Shown in pieces: positions 1 through 9,075 of a stretch of 64,000 nucleotides of DNA. The notes beneath the pieces are model-generated. The model did no database searches. It worked only from the letters and a program-made list of their open reading frames with translations, and was not told the origin of the DNA. Made by a program: the position numbers and the translations under genes. The stretch spans positions 12,234-76,233 of the forward strand of contig JBCBWU010000002.1 in the NCBI GenBank assembly GCA_039816955.1, read 5' to 3'. This DNA comes from Lewinella sp039816955. GTDB lineage: Bacteria; Bacteroidota; Bacteroidia; Chitinophagales; Saprospiraceae. Within the stretch, counting starts at the first letter, position 1. Every line of letters starts with the position of its first letter.

Positions 1-930
1 GACGGTTTTTTTCGCCCTACCCAGCAAATCAATTCTTTCTGGATGCTTTCCGGTTCAACAAGTTCGGGAGGCATTGAGGATGAAGGGCTTTCGGGCGCGA
101 CCTGGACGTACTATTCCAATAACTGGATTTATCTGGGGCTGGTAGAAGCTTTTGTTACTTCGGATTATAATCCAAGGGTTGGCTTTATTAGTGCGGATAA
201 TTACTTATTGACTAGCCCGGCCTTTGAATTCCGCTTACGCCCCAAATGGCTACCAAAATTCATTCGACAGTACAGCCCTGGCGTTACCACCTATCTTTAC
301 AATTATTTAGACGATCTTTCTTTCAGAGAGGGTTTTGTTAGTTACACCCCATTCTCTATTGCACTGCAAAACGGCAGTGAATTTGCTTACCGGATAAGCA
401 CCAATTGGCAGTCATTACGCAACACCTTTTCCCCCGTCGGAATTGATATACTTCCTGGTGATTACCAATTTACGAGTCACCGCATTAGTTATTTTGGCGA
501 CTTCTCAAAAAAAGTGGCCTTTAGTGGTGCCTATCGCTTTGGCGGATACTTTGACGGCAAGTTAAATACGGTTTCTGCTTCATTGAGATTTGCACCTTTA
601 CCCCACATCCAATTGACTGCTGACTATCAATTTAATAGGCTTATCGATTTGGGAAGAGATCGTAGCACGGTGGAGACCCACCTTGTTGGTACAGAGTTGC
701 GGCTAGCACTTAATCCCAGGGTTCAACTCATCTCCTTCTTACAGTACAATACAGCCTCAGAACGAACTACGCTTAATAGTCGGTTTGTCTGGGAATACCG
801 ACCGCTTTCTTACATCTATCTGGTATATAATGATAATCGTCAAGACTTGCTTGATGCTGAAACAGGCTTTATAACAAGACGACAGGACCAACAAGGAATC
901 TTTAAGGTCACTTATTTAAGACAGTTCTGA
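1..930 (+). CDS. DUF5916 outer-membrane protein, C-terminal part
   Basis: The reading frame is open from base 1, so the gene starts outside the window and only about 309 C-terminal residues are seen. The sequence alternates short polar and aromatic strands and ends in a phenylalanine (RQF), as outer-membrane beta-barrels do. The stretch with WEYRPLSYIYLVYND near the end resembles the C-terminal signature of the DUF5916 family, whose full-length members carry an N-terminal carbohydrate-binding-like domain. Family function is unknown; an outer-membrane location is inferred. The next gene is convergent. Confidence 0.75.
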   Translation, partial: DGFFRPTQQINSFWMLSGSTSSGGIEDEGLSGATWTYYSNNWIYLGLVEAFVTSDYNPRVGFISADNYLLTSPAFEFRLRPKWLPKFIRQYSPGVTTYLYNYLDDLSFREGFVSYTPFSIALQNGSEFAYRISTNWQSLRNTFSPVGIDILPGDYQFTSHRISYFGDFSKKVAFSGAYRFGGYFDGKLNTVSASLRFAPLPHIQLTADYQFNRLIDLGRDRSTVETHLVGTELRLALNPRVQLISFLQYNTASERTTLNSRFVWEYRPLSYIYLVYNDNRQDLLDAETGFITRRQDQQGIFKVTYLRQF

Positions 931-965
931 AATATAGCAGATATCGTTACTGAGGGCAAGACTGT

Positions 966-1055
966 AAATGGTAGAGGGTATAAGGTAAGTGGACGTAGAG
1001 ATTTTAGTCCGAATACTTAGAAAGATGTCTCAACTCCTTATACGCTCTACCCTTT
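966..1055. terminator. Long inverted repeat between convergent genes
   Basis: A 16-base arm at 970-985 (GGTAGAGGGTATAAGG) is mirrored at 1036-1051 with one mismatch, and AAA at 966-968 pairs with TTT at 1053-1055. The loop is about 50 bases. Its position between two convergent genes suggests a bidirectional terminator, but the loop is long for an intrinsic terminator. It could equally be a small mobile-element relic. Confidence 0.45.
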
Positions 1056-1121
1056 ATTTATTATAGTCTGGTGAGACTTGGAATAACAATAACCTGCGAA
1101 ATTACTGACTCCTAGCTCAGA

Positions 1122-1970
1122 TTAATCTAGTGCCTCCCTTGCCGCCTCTCCTGCTTCCATTTCTTCAATGATAGCATCCACTCCGGCTTTGTACATTCCG
1201 TTCATGTATTCAAAAACAGCAGGTCTGGTTTTTTCTGGGCTACCTCCTGCAAAGGGGGGCTGTGGATCGTATTCCATATCCAGCATTACCCCTTGGGCAT
1301 AATCCTCACCGGCGATCTCTGCTAGTAGAGCCAGCGACATATCCATGCCAGCAGTTACGCCAGCAGCCGTCCAGTATTTTCCATCGTTTGTGTAACGCTC
1401 GTCGACAAATGTGGCGCCATATTTACTGAGCATGTTTTCAGCATCATACCAGTTGGTTGTAGCCTTTTTACCTTCTAATAAACCCGTACTGGCCAAAATC
1501 CACCCCCCAGTGCAGACACTTGCAGTGTAAGTAGTGGTTTTATCAATATCACGAATCCATTGGTGTACTTTTGCATCGTAGGCAGCTTCAATTGTTCCCC
1601 TAAAGCCACCAGGAATTACCAGGATATCCAGACTGTCTACGTCATCAATGGTGGTGTTAGGGACAATCTCGATACCCATTACCGTCTTTATACTTCCGGG
1701 CTCCAAGGCGATGAATTTTCGCTCAACGCCCATGAGTTGACCTAGTACGTAATGTGGGCCGAAAACGTCAAGGCTGTTTACCCCGTCATACACCAAAAAA
1801 CCTACGGTTTTGATGTCATACTCTTTAAAGGTCAACTCGTCGTTTTTATTGATTTGTGGAGTAGCGGATGCTGTTGAATGATTATCTGAATTCTCTTGAT
1901 TAGGTGTTTGCTGGCAAGCACTCAGTACGAAGAGCGCTGCCACCAAGTAGAGTAAGTTGTTGAAACTCAT
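1122..1970 (-). CDS. DJ-1/PfpI family lipoprotein
   Basis: The start at 1970 is chosen because it gives a clean lipoprotein signal (MSFNNLLYLVAALFVLSAC, lipobox LSAC); the frame stays open upstream to 2078 but that part looks non-coding and contains a hairpin. The mature part is a DJ-1/PfpI-type class I amidotransferase-like domain. The nucleophile elbow is ASVCTGGWILA, followed by KKATTNWYD, the arrangement seen in isonitrile-hydratase-like members. The hydratase activity is only a family analogy. The C-terminus is acidic and ends in EAGEAAREALD. It lies downstream of the metal-uptake unit on the same strand, but a 114-base gap with a hairpin suggests separate transcription. Confidence 0.8.
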   Translation of the reverse strand: MSFNNLLYLVAALFVLSACQQTPNQENSDNHSTASATPQINKNDELTFKEYDIKTVGFLVYDGVNSLDVFGPHYVLGQLMGVERKFIALEPGSIKTVMGIEIVPNTTIDDVDSLDILVIPGGFRGTIEAAYDAKVHQWIRDIDKTTTYTASVCTGGWILASTGLLEGKKATTNWYDAENMLSKYGATFVDERYTNDGKYWTAAGVTAGMDMSLALLAEIAGEDYAQGVMLDMEYDPQPPFAGGSPEKTRPAVFEYMNGMYKAGVDAIIEEMEAGEAAREALD

Positions 1971-2061
1971 TTTGGTAAGCTTAAAGTTTGAAATAACAGA
2001 TGATGGGTACGTACAGTACGCACCCTTTGGGCACACTGCCGGTCGTTGGCGGGTGCCTGTT

Positions 2062-2078
2062 TTGGGGGAAGCCCCCAA
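2062..2078. terminator. GC-rich hairpin
   Basis: TTGGGGG-AAG-CCCCCAA, with perfect 7-base arms, lies just past the stop of the small gene at 2085-2471. It has no T tract on the minus strand, so termination is only possible. It helps to argue that the DJ-1 gene starts at 1970 and not at 2078. Confidence 0.35.
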
Positions 2079-2084
2079 GCGGTA

Positions 2085-2471
2085 TTAAGCCAAATTGAGT
2101 TTTGGAGGACGGAAAATGTCAGCTACAAAAGAAGAAGTATAAAAGACTTCTGCACAAGCCGGATTTAGTTGACGGCCATAATAATTGGCTAATAGAAAGA
2201 AGTCAGGGGCGCTTTTTGAGTGGTATTGCACCACTTCCAATCTTTCCTTTTTGCTTGAAGGAATTTGTTCTTCTTCTCGCTCACCTGCTTTTTTCAGCTG
2301 ATCAGCAAGATAGCATCGTCCACTACACATGAGAATAGGCTCATCAATATTGACACATAGCGTTTCCGCAATAAAGTCCTGATTAATCTTGAAATCAATT
2401 AAGATTCCAATCTTAGCCAGAACAGGTAGCATCATTGCTACAATCATCAATATGGAAAATACCTTCTTCAA
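2085..2471 (-). CDS. Small exported protein with CSGRCYL motif
   Basis: A 128-residue protein with a hydrophobic N-terminus (MKKVFSILMIVAMMLPVLA) that is either a signal peptide or a membrane anchor. It carries NIDEPILMCSGRCYLADQL, with a Cys-x3-Cys pair, and ends in FRPPKLNLA. Small proteins with a C-x-G-x-C-Y-L motif and an FRPP-like tail recur in Bacteroidota, in my recollection often near metal or TonB loci, but I know of no assigned function. It follows the FecE-type ATPase by 81 bases and may be the last gene of the metal unit. The two cysteines make metal binding or thiol chemistry conceivable. Confidence 0.7.
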   Translation of the reverse strand: MKKVFSILMIVAMMLPVLAKIGILIDFKINQDFIAETLCVNIDEPILMCSGRCYLADQLKKAGEREEEQIPSSKKERLEVVQYHSKSAPDFFLLANYYGRQLNPACAEVFYTSSFVADIFRPPKLNLA

Positions 2472-2552
2472 ATGTATTTATTCTAGCAGGAAGGCAGATT
2501 TTTCACCCGCTATCTTTAGTAGGTAGAATACAACTCTTTACGCTGCAGCGAA

Positions 2553-3596
2553 TTACAATGATTCCGTTAGTGCTCGTTTTTGGCGCAAGCCAAGTATCAG
2601 CTGATAAATGGAAGAAAACTGCTCCAAACTGCTATTATCGTGAAGGAACCAGGTGCTGGAATTGGAATCTATCTTTACTTCGATTTTTAAGCTCGCCTGC
2701 GCAACAATAGCCAGGCCTTCCCGCTCTAGTGCCCGACGAGTCCATAAGGCTGCTTCGCCTTCACCCAGCAGTTCTACATTTTGATCATAATGTTGCTGTA
2801 TGTGGAAAGCCCCACTGTGGCGATTAAAGGTAACCCCTTCACTCGCAAACGCTTGCTCAAAAGCACCATTGAGTATCAGGTCTTCTGGGGCACCCACTTG
2901 TAGTTCTGCTCCTTTGGGCAACAACCAGAGTCGATCTGCGCTGCGCAAGGCCAGGTCCATATCGTGCGTAGAAAGCAGAATGGCTTTATTGGCATCATGG
3001 GCCAGCTTGCGCAAGAGCTGCATAATCTCTACCCGACGGGGAAGATCCAAAAAGGCGGTTACTTCATCGAGTATCATGATGCTGGGCTCTTGCGCCAAAG
3101 CCCGGGCTACCATGATCTTTTGGCGTTCACCATCGCTTAATTCGGAGAGAATTCGATCCGCTAACTCATTGGCACCCGCCATTTGAATGGACCATTGGAT
3201 AATTTCGTGATCCTTAGCAGATAGTTTTCCTGTCCAATTGGTATGCGGATAGCGACCTAAGGCGACTACTTCGTAAGCGGTGAGCATGCCTGCCTGTACA
3301 CGTTCGGTGAGTACAAGGCTCAATTTCTTAGCAAGTTGCCTGGCATGCATCTCATGAATGACTGTTTCTTCCAGGAAAACCTGCCCATCTAAGGGCTGCT
3401 GTGATCCAGAAAGGGTCCGCATGAGCGTTGATTTTCCTGCGCCATTAGGGCCAAGTAAACAAACGAGTTCTCCGGCCTGCAAACTCACGTTGATCTGCTG
3501 GGCCACTACCTTTTGTTCGCGGCCTTGCTGATAACCAATCGTTAAGTTTTCGGTCCGAAGTACTTCTTGCATCGATTTTTGGTCTTGTAAGGACAA
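2553..3596 (-). CDS. FecE/HmuV-type ABC ATPase with C-terminal extension
   Basis: ATPase of a metal-chelate importer. Visible are Walker A GPNGAGKST (residues 49-57), the signature LSDGERQ, Walker B MILDEV and the switch histidine in LLSTHDMDLAL. At 347 residues it is about 90 longer than the usual ~255; the extra C-terminal part (from roughly residue 255) has no motif I recognise, though such tails occur in Bacteroidota FecE-like proteins. The start lies 1 base past the stop of the CobW gene, so the two are surely co-transcribed. With the FecCD permease and the solute-binding protein upstream it completes one importer. The substrate is not shown by the sequence; a zinc or iron chelate is inferred from context. 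Confidence 0.9.
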   Translation of the reverse strand: MSLQDQKSMQEVLRTENLTIGYQQGREQKVVAQQINVSLQAGELVCLLGPNGAGKSTLMRTLSGSQQPLDGQVFLEETVIHEMHARQLAKKLSLVLTERVQAGMLTAYEVVALGRYPHTNWTGKLSAKDHEIIQWSIQMAGANELADRILSELSDGERQKIMVARALAQEPSIMILDEVTAFLDLPRRVEIMQLLRKLAHDANKAILLSTHDMDLALRSADRLWLLPKGAELQVGAPEDLILNGAFEQAFASEGVTFNRHSGAFHIQQHYDQNVELLGEGEAALWTRRALEREGLAIVAQASLKIEVKIDSNSSTWFLHDNSSLEQFSSIYQLILGLRQKRALTESL

Positions 3597-3597
3597 G

Positions 3598-4569
3598 CTA
3601 GGTTTTCTGTTCTGCGGGTTTAACCAAATGTCGCACTAGTAATCGTTCGATAGCTTCTTTTTTGACGGCTTTTCCGATGAAAACAATTTGGCTAATGCGC
3701 GCGGTGTCTGATTCCCAGGCGGGTCCGTCGGTGAGTACAAAACTGTCGCGTACCGATTGGATCACCACCCGCGTGGGCGTATCCTGAACCTCGATGATAC
3801 CTTTGATCCGATAAACCTGATGGCGGTAAAGCCGTGCCAGTTTGACTAGCTCATGGGCTAAGGATTTAAGGTTGAAGGGACGATCATAGCTGAGGGTAAA
3901 AGTGGTAATATCATTGTGTTGGTGTGAGCCATCTGGTACTACCGCTGCAATTTTGTTGATTCGTTCGTCGTGGAATGGGACGACCTGGTAAATCTCATCA
4001 ATTGGGAAAATACCCTGCTTTCCACTAAGTACGGTAGCTGTTGGGTTAATACCATTTAGGGTGCTGATCAGTCGCTCTACCTCAGCGGGCGTTACTTGGT
4101 CACACTTATTTAGCAAGACCACATCTGCACTTACCAGCTGTCGGCGAGCTTCATCGGTGGCCGCCAGGTTTTCTTCTACGTAGGCGGCATCCGCCAAGCA
4201 GATGACTTGCTGCAATTCAAAAACACGCTCTACCATCCGGTTCCCGAGGAAGGTCTGGATAATGGAGGTAGGATCGGCTACACCAGTAGTTTCAATGACC
4301 AGCCGATCGAATTCTTCTCTTCTGAAACTGACTTCCTCCAATACGTTCAGTAGCTCATCGTGCAGGGAACAACATAGGCAACCGGCCGTCAGGCCAGCGA
4401 TGTCATCTTCGCCGTTCATCACCAGCTCACAGTCTACATTGATCTTGCCAACCTCATTTTCGATCACAAACAGTCGCTCATTGGGGCGTTCTTGTATCAG
4501 GTGGTTCAGGAAAGTTGTTTTCCCGGCCCCTAGGAAGCCCGTGATTAATTGGACTGGTATTTTTTTCAT
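3598..4569 (-). CDS. CobW/ZNG1-family GTPase (metal chaperone)
   Basis: G3E-family P-loop GTPase of 323 residues. Walker A is GFLGAGKTT (residues 11-19), the metal-binding motif GCLCC gives the family CxCC at residues 64-67, and the guanine specificity motif is LNKCD. The C-terminal CobW_C domain runs from about residue 215 and follows a short SHQHND stretch. Family members (YjiA, YeiR, ZagA, ZNG1) bind zinc and deliver it to target enzymes, and several are Zur-controlled; cobalamin-related members also exist. The setting inside an importer operon under TGCAA palindromes favours the zinc role. Confidence 0.88.
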   Translation of the reverse strand: MKKIPVQLITGFLGAGKTTFLNHLIQERPNERLFVIENEVGKINVDCELVMNGEDDIAGLTAGCLCCSLHDELLNVLEEVSFRREEFDRLVIETTGVADPTSIIQTFLGNRMVERVFELQQVICLADAAYVEENLAATDEARRQLVSADVVLLNKCDQVTPAEVERLISTLNGINPTATVLSGKQGIFPIDEIYQVVPFHDERINKIAAVVPDGSHQHNDITTFTLSYDRPFNLKSLAHELVKLARLYRHQVYRIKGIIEVQDTPTRVVIQSVRDSFVLTDGPAWESDTARISQIVFIGKAVKKEAIERLLVRHLVKPAEQKT

Positions 4570-4622
4570 AGCTATCGTCGATTCGCTGTTTTAGCAATTG
4601 TTAGTTTGATGGTAGTTCATCT

Positions 4623-5702
4623 TTAAAGTTCGAACCCGTGCATGCGTTTGTTTCGCAAGATAACCCACATTACAACAGGTGCACCAAGCAAAGCGTTGAC
4701 CGCATTTAAGTGTAAAAAGTGACGTTCCCAGGGCAAGTGGACAAAAAGATCAGCGGCCAATGCGATTAAGCTCCCCAGGAGGATAACGGCCGGAATGAGC
4801 ACACGATGATCAGAGGTGTTGAAGAGTCCTCGCGCCAGATGCGGAATAATTAATCCCAAGAACAGTATTGGACCACAATAGGCAGTTACGGGCGCTGCCA
4901 ATAAGACGGCGCTGGTCAGTGTCACAATACGGGTACGTCGGACGGAGATACCCATACTGCGGGCATAATTTTCACCTAGAAGTAGTGCATTCAATGGTTT
5001 GGCCATTACCCAACCACTGATTAATCCAATTATGGTTAGTGGGAGCAGAATGGGAAAGTGCTCCCAGTATACGCCGGCAAAACTACCATCATTCCATCCA
5101 GCAAATATTTTGGTTTGTGATTGATTGGTGAAATGTAAAATTACACTGATCAAGCCTTTAGCTAAGTAGCCTAACATAAGACCAAAAATCAATAGTGTAA
5201 TTGTACTCACCCTTCTGGAAATGGCTACGATTAATAGTAACACCAAGACACAACCGAGCATAGCACCGGCAACGATGCTCAAGTTGCTCAGGAAGCCAAA
5301 GTTTTCCAGGAAACTGGAACCTACCACTGCCGAAGCGGTCACAACCAGCGCTACTCCTAGCTGTGCGCCAGCAGTAAGCCCTAATGCCCAGGGCCCTGCC
5401 AGCGGATTTCGAAAGAGTGTTTGTAGCTGTAAGCCCGCCACGCCCAAAGCTGCACCACCAATTGCCGCAGCGATGGTACGAGGTAGGCGTAGTTCGGTAA
5501 TAATCTTGATCCAGGTCTCATCGGTACTCTCCAAACCAAATAGGGCGGCCACCACCCCAGAAACAGGAATGTGGACCGAACCAATGCCCAATTCTAATAG
5601 AAAGAACAAAATGACACCGATAGCGAGAACCGGAAAAAGGAAAAGCCTGGCTTGACTGGACAGGCGTACCTTGGGGGGTGACTGTGGATGCGGATTAGTC
5701 AT
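4623..5702 (-). CDS. FecCD/BtuC-type ABC permease
   Basis: A 359-residue integral membrane protein with about ten hydrophobic segments. It has typical FecCD landmarks: LRLPRTIAAAIGGAALGVAG near residue 70, NPLAGPWALGLTAGA, and the cytoplasmic coupling region GENYARSMGISV with GLIIPHLAR. These permeases move siderophore, heme, cobalamin or other metal chelates across the inner membrane as homodimers. It starts 13 bases after the stop of the solute-binding protein. Free zinc is usually imported by ZnuB-type permeases, so this type suggests a chelated metal. Confidence 0.92.
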   Translation of the reverse strand: MTNPHPQSPPKVRLSSQARLFLFPVLAIGVILFFLLELGIGSVHIPVSGVVAALFGLESTDETWIKIITELRLPRTIAAAIGGAALGVAGLQLQTLFRNPLAGPWALGLTAGAQLGVALVVTASAVVGSSFLENFGFLSNLSIVAGAMLGCVLVLLLIVAISRRVSTITLLIFGLMLGYLAKGLISVILHFTNQSQTKIFAGWNDGSFAGVYWEHFPILLPLTIIGLISGWVMAKPLNALLLGENYARSMGISVRRTRIVTLTSAVLLAAPVTAYCGPILFLGLIIPHLARGLFNTSDHRVLIPAVILLGSLIALAADLFVHLPWERHFLHLNAVNALLGAPVVMWVILRNKRMHGFEL

Positions 5703-5715
5703 TGGCCGTTCTTGA

Positions 5716-6942
5716 TTAGTTCAGGGCTGTTTCCTTATCAAAAACACCCATAAAGACGGGGTGGTGATCAGGTAATAACTCTGGATGTGCCAGTTTGATC
5801 AAATCAGCTAAAACCGTATCCGGACGAACAATAGCGGTAGCGTACCAGTCAGAAGTGTTGGACTTAGGGTCTACTCGTTTCATATTGTGGTAAAGTTGCC
5901 CAGAATTCCACGCCTGAAAAGAAGACATGATCGTTTCCTGGGGTAGGGGAGCGCCGTGGATATCACCGATTACCCAATGCTCAGCTTCCTGGCCCAGTAT
6001 TAGGAGTTGTTCGGAACTCAGCTGTTGTGAACCATTGGCATTAGCTTCCACTTGTCCAAGCAAGACGTTTTTTAGATTCGCATCACGCATATACTGAGCG
6101 GGGAAATTCGAGAGCTGGACCAGCCATTTACTCTTACTGGTATAGTAGCCCCAGAGTGCCGATTCTTCTGGAGCCTCAGCTGCCAAGGCTTTTAATTCAT
6201 CAATTCGGTTAGCGATTTCTTGAAATACGATATTGGCTTGTTCTTCCGCATTGAAGAATAAGGAATAAAACTTGACCCATTCGGCCCGCGCTAGATAATC
6301 CTGTTCCGCCCAATCAAAAACCGCTACGGTTGGGATACCCAGCTGGCGGCATTTCTCCAGGCTCTGCGTATGATCCATACTGGCTAGCGTCATCAAAAAT
6401 ACTTTGGGCTGCCTTTCCAATAGCACTTCAATATTAGGTGGACTGTGCCAACTGTAACCTACCTGGCCAAGTTCACCATTGAGTGCTTTATTTCTCATGG
6501 TGTTGTCGAAAGAGTAGAGTCCGCCGATCGTATTGATTCGCTCAACAAGCCCTAATTCTCGCAGAAAACTCTCGGAGTGTTGCACATTGACAGCTACCTT
6601 GTCAATCGGGATGAAAACGACTTGGGCGTCCTGTAATGCTCCGGTGAGTGGTGGTGCTTCTGTTCCCTTTTGTACCAGTACAATGATGTCTTGCCTACTC
6701 TTTCCTTCCTCTTGCTTCCCGTTGGGGTAGAAGGTGGCATCTGTCTTTACTAACTTATAATTGCCGTGATAGCTCAATTCAAAGTGTTGAGCATATTCAG
6801 CTTGCACCTTATGTTCGAAGTAGTCCTGTGCTTGTGCAGTAGTGGATTGTTGCTGTGTTCCATCTTCAATGGGGGCGGCTTCGTTTTGTGCACAAGCGCT
6901 GAGGACCAGGAGTAATACCAGATGGAGTAGGTTGTTTTTCAT
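5716..6942 (-). CDS. ABC importer solute-binding lipoprotein (FhuD/BtuF class)
   Basis: A 408-residue lipoprotein with signal MKNNLLHLVLLLVLSAC (lipobox cysteine 17) and a two-lobe periplasmic binding domain of the iron-complex/cobalamin class. Recognisable parts are VVFIPIDKVAVNVQHSESFL, the N-lobe end ERINTIGGLYSF, PKVFLMTLASM and the C-lobe LSSEQLLILGQEAEHWVIG. It should capture the ligand released by the TonB receptor and pass it to the FecCD permease. Residues 40-60 and 365-402 are clearly similar to the two halves of the small protein encoded just upstream. The ligand is unknown; a metal chelate is inferred. Confidence 0.88.
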   Translation of the reverse strand: MKNNLLHLVLLLVLSACAQNEAAPIEDGTQQQSTTAQAQDYFEHKVQAEYAQHFELSYHGNYKLVKTDATFYPNGKQEEGKSRQDIIVLVQKGTEAPPLTGALQDAQVVFIPIDKVAVNVQHSESFLRELGLVERINTIGGLYSFDNTMRNKALNGELGQVGYSWHSPPNIEVLLERQPKVFLMTLASMDHTQSLEKCRQLGIPTVAVFDWAEQDYLARAEWVKFYSLFFNAEEQANIVFQEIANRIDELKALAAEAPEESALWGYYTSKSKWLVQLSNFPAQYMRDANLKNVLLGQVEANANGSQQLSSEQLLILGQEAEHWVIGDIHGAPLPQETIMSSFQAWNSGQLYHNMKRVDPKSNTSDWYATAIVRPDTVLADLIKLAHPELLPDHHPVFMGVFDKETALN

Positions 6943-7271
6943 AGCTTCGTCAGGTTCACTTTTGCAAAGAAAAGCAGCTCGTGCTCGGGTAGTAGGTGAG
7001 GGTAGAGGATGGAGGCTAGGTCTTCTAGCACTAGATCCGGGCGCACCTCTGGTGTTTCGTACCAGTCGTAGGCATCATGCTCATGGCGGGTCCGTTTTTG
7101 GTAGTGGTAGCTTACGCTAAAATGCTGGGCGTAGTCAATGCTGACCTGATCGGAGAAGGAGTCTTGTTCTAATTGGGATGGCTTGTTTTCTTGGACCTCC
7201 TCCGTTTTCGGTGTTGGACCGGTACAAGCTGTTAATAGCAAAAAACCAAGTCCAATCAGGTAGTATTTCAT
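6939..7271 (-). CDS. Miniature, internally deleted solute-binding-protein paralog (lipoprotein)
   Basis: A 110-residue lipoprotein (lipobox LTAC, cysteine 16). Residues 37-56 (DSFSDQVSIDYAQHFSVSYH) match residues 40-59 of the neighbouring solute-binding protein, and residues 69-105 (DWYETPEVRPDLVLEDL and on) match residues 365-402. About 305 central residues are missing, so both ends are joined directly. The frame is intact and its stop overlaps the next start by 4 bases (ATGA type), which argues against simple decay. The junction is His-rich (HEHD). It cannot form the two-lobe fold. Possible roles: a partner or dominant regulator of the full protein, a small metal-binding lipoprotein, or a non-functional remnant. 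Confidence 0.75.
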   Translation of the reverse strand: MKYYLIGLGFLLLTACTGPTPKTEEVQENKPSQLEQDSFSDQVSIDYAQHFSVSYHYQKRTRHEHDAYDWYETPEVRPDLVLEDLASILYPHLLPEHELLFFAKVNLTKL

Positions 7272-7348
7272 TACTTCGGTTGTTCGCTAATTGGGAAGTG
7301 CGAGGAGTGCCTGCAGGGGCTGGAATGGTTTTGCCCCGATTACTTCAC

Positions 7349-7756
7349 CTATGTCGTACAGCACTCTTCATCCGCACACTGGCAATACTTTCGATTGTAC
7401 AAATGAAAGCCAACTAGTGTAAAGGCCGCCCCGTATTTCCACATCTCCGCCATGGGCAGGAGGTGAAATTTTTCGTTGAAGATCAAGATAGTCAGCACTA
7501 CCCAACTGCCGTACAACGCGTACTTCATCCACTGTTCGCTGGTCGTCTTTACGGAATAGTAGACCGCAAAAAAGGTAATGCCGATAAAAACATAGTCTAT
7601 GGCATTCCACCAGCCTGGGCCAATACTGGCGCAGTCGGTAACAGTAGAACTTTGTACGACAAAAAGCAGTGGGGTCGCCATGCAATGTATTACGCAGAGC
7701 GTACTGGCAGCAGCTCCAACAATATCTGACTCGGGTAAAGCTCTATCAAGGATCAT
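7349..7756 (-). CDS. MerC-domain membrane protein
   Basis: A 135-residue, four-helix membrane protein. The first helix holds STLCVIHCMATPLLF, the Cys/His pattern typical of MerC. The C-terminus ends in CQCADEECCTT, giving four more cysteines. MerC was described as a mercury transporter, but in Bacteroidota MerC-like proteins often sit in loci with Fur/Zur regulators and CobW GTPases, which suggests a role in ordinary metal homeostasis (from memory, not verified). The start overlaps the upstream ABC-2 permease stop by 4 bases, so it belongs to the same transcript. The downstream gap is 77 bases. Confidence 0.85.
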   Translation of the reverse strand: MILDRALPESDIVGAAASTLCVIHCMATPLLFVVQSSTVTDCASIGPGWWNAIDYVFIGITFFAVYYSVKTTSEQWMKYALYGSWVVLTILIFNEKFHLLPMAEMWKYGAAFTLVGFHLYNRKYCQCADEECCTT

Positions 7757-9075
7757 TCGTCTATTTTAAGGCTGGTGTGGTAATCTAAAAACTTCTGCTT
7801 ATCCACTTCGGTAGCGTTCCAGGTATCTAACAACATGCTGCGAATTTGCTTATCAATCATCAGCTGAATCTCGTTGCGATAGTTCTGATAATCATCATAG
7901 TGGGTTTGAGCAATGGCGTTGAAACGGTTTTGGAAAAAGGTGATGGGGCTCACCCAATAGCTGTTACGCACCAAGCGGTTTTTCGTTTCGTTATCCGCTT
8001 CGATCGGGGCGATGCTTTCTTTCATTAGCTCGTTCACCAAGGCGGAATAAGTATCACTGTAAGCTCCATCTATTTTGGTACTGTCCTGGGCGGCGGGACT
8101 TTCCGGAATTTCCGGAAATAGCGTTATCATTTTTGCTCTAACAATACTGTCTGGCAAGTCAAATAACTCCTGTTGCTTGTCTCTTTTCGCATCAATGAGC
8201 TCAGTCATCAAATTAGCCGGTTTTTCCATACTGATCCACTGCAGTACGGCCGCGGGCAAAATGAATGCCACGACCAACCAAGCTCCCACCATTTTGAGGG
8301 TATTGCTGAGGATACTTTCACCACCCTGCAAAATTAGGTAATAGATCACGGACCAAAACAAGAGATAGAGTAAACTATACAGTAAGATTTGGCCAAAGGC
8401 GCCCGAGCTGGTGGAGAATACGCCCGTTAGCATGGCTCCATACAATAGTAAACCGAAGATTAATACGGCAAGTAGACCTACGTAGAAAGATACCCTGCTT
8501 AGGAGCCAAGTATGCTTAGAGGCCGCTTGTACTTCGATCAATGATAGAAAGCCCTGCTCGGCCTCCATACTTTTGATATTGTACAACAAGGTCAGTAGCA
8601 AAAGGGGAAGTAAGAAAAGCAAGGCGAAAGAAAAGTCTAAGGTGCCGGTCTGCAGCCGCTCTGGATTGGCAATCTCCTGGGTCATATCAGCATCGTATGG
8701 GCTGGCCCAAAAAGTGACGCGCTTGTAGTAGCCGTATTGCTCGGCTTGCCCCATACTGTATACTGAAGCTGGTGAGGGCGTTTTGAAATGGTAGATGTAG
8801 TTAAACCAGACCGCCCAAAAAGGCTCAGTCATGTTTATCCACGGGGCATTTTCTGGCCCTGTTTTGCCTTCCTCGTAGTAGGCCAGGTACTCTTGCCGGT
8901 TCTCATCAATGGTTTCCTTGATCCGCTCAATCTCGGCTGTTTGACCGTGATAAAGACTTGCTCCATTATGTAGCCCGTAAGCTGCTGCTAATACGAAAAG
9001 TAACAGCGCGACTACCTTGAAGGGGCTGCGAACAAAATGCTTCCATTCGTAGGACAGTATACTCAGGATCTTCAT
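7753..9075 (-). CDS. DUF3526 ABC-2 type permease subunit, second copy
   Basis: A 440-residue membrane protein: an N-terminal helix, a long extracytoplasmic domain of about 130 residues (containing WINMTEPFWAVWFNYIYHFKTPSP), then a block of helices and a second soluble segment, ending without a C-terminal helix. This topology fits the ABC-2 permease family annotated DUF3526. It overlaps both neighbours by 4 bases and pairs with the longer permease upstream and the ATPase at 10488-11189. Such exporters frequently adjoin TonB receptor genes in Bacteroidota; the cargo is unknown. Confidence 0.82.
   Translation of the reverse strand: MKILSILSYEWKHFVRSPFKVVALLLFVLAAAYGLHNGASLYHGQTAEIERIKETIDENRQEYLAYYEEGKTGPENAPWINMTEPFWAVWFNYIYHFKTPSPASVYSMGQAEQYGYYKRVTFWASPYDADMTQEIANPERLQTGTLDFSFALLFLLPLLLLTLLYNIKSMEAEQGFLSLIEVQAASKHTWLLSRVSFYVGLLAVLIFGLLLYGAMLTGVFSTSSGAFGQILLYSLLYLLFWSVIYYLILQGGESILSNTLKMVGAWLVVAFILPAAVLQWISMEKPANLMTELIDAKRDKQQELFDLPDSIVRAKMITLFPEIPESPAAQDSTKIDGAYSDTYSALVNELMKESIAPIEADNETKNRLVRNSYWVSPITFFQNRFNAIAQTHYDDYQNYRNEIQLMIDKQIRSMLLDTWNATEVDKQKFLDYHTSLKIDE

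Noticed and set aside
1971..2078. Extended N-terminus of the DJ-1 lipoprotein
   Set aside because: It would place 36 extra residues before a perfect lipoprotein signal and would include the 2062-2078 hairpin.
2800..3186. Plus-strand open frame within the FecE-type ATPase gene
   Set aside because: Shadow of the conserved ATPase in the opposite strand, with no recognisable domain.
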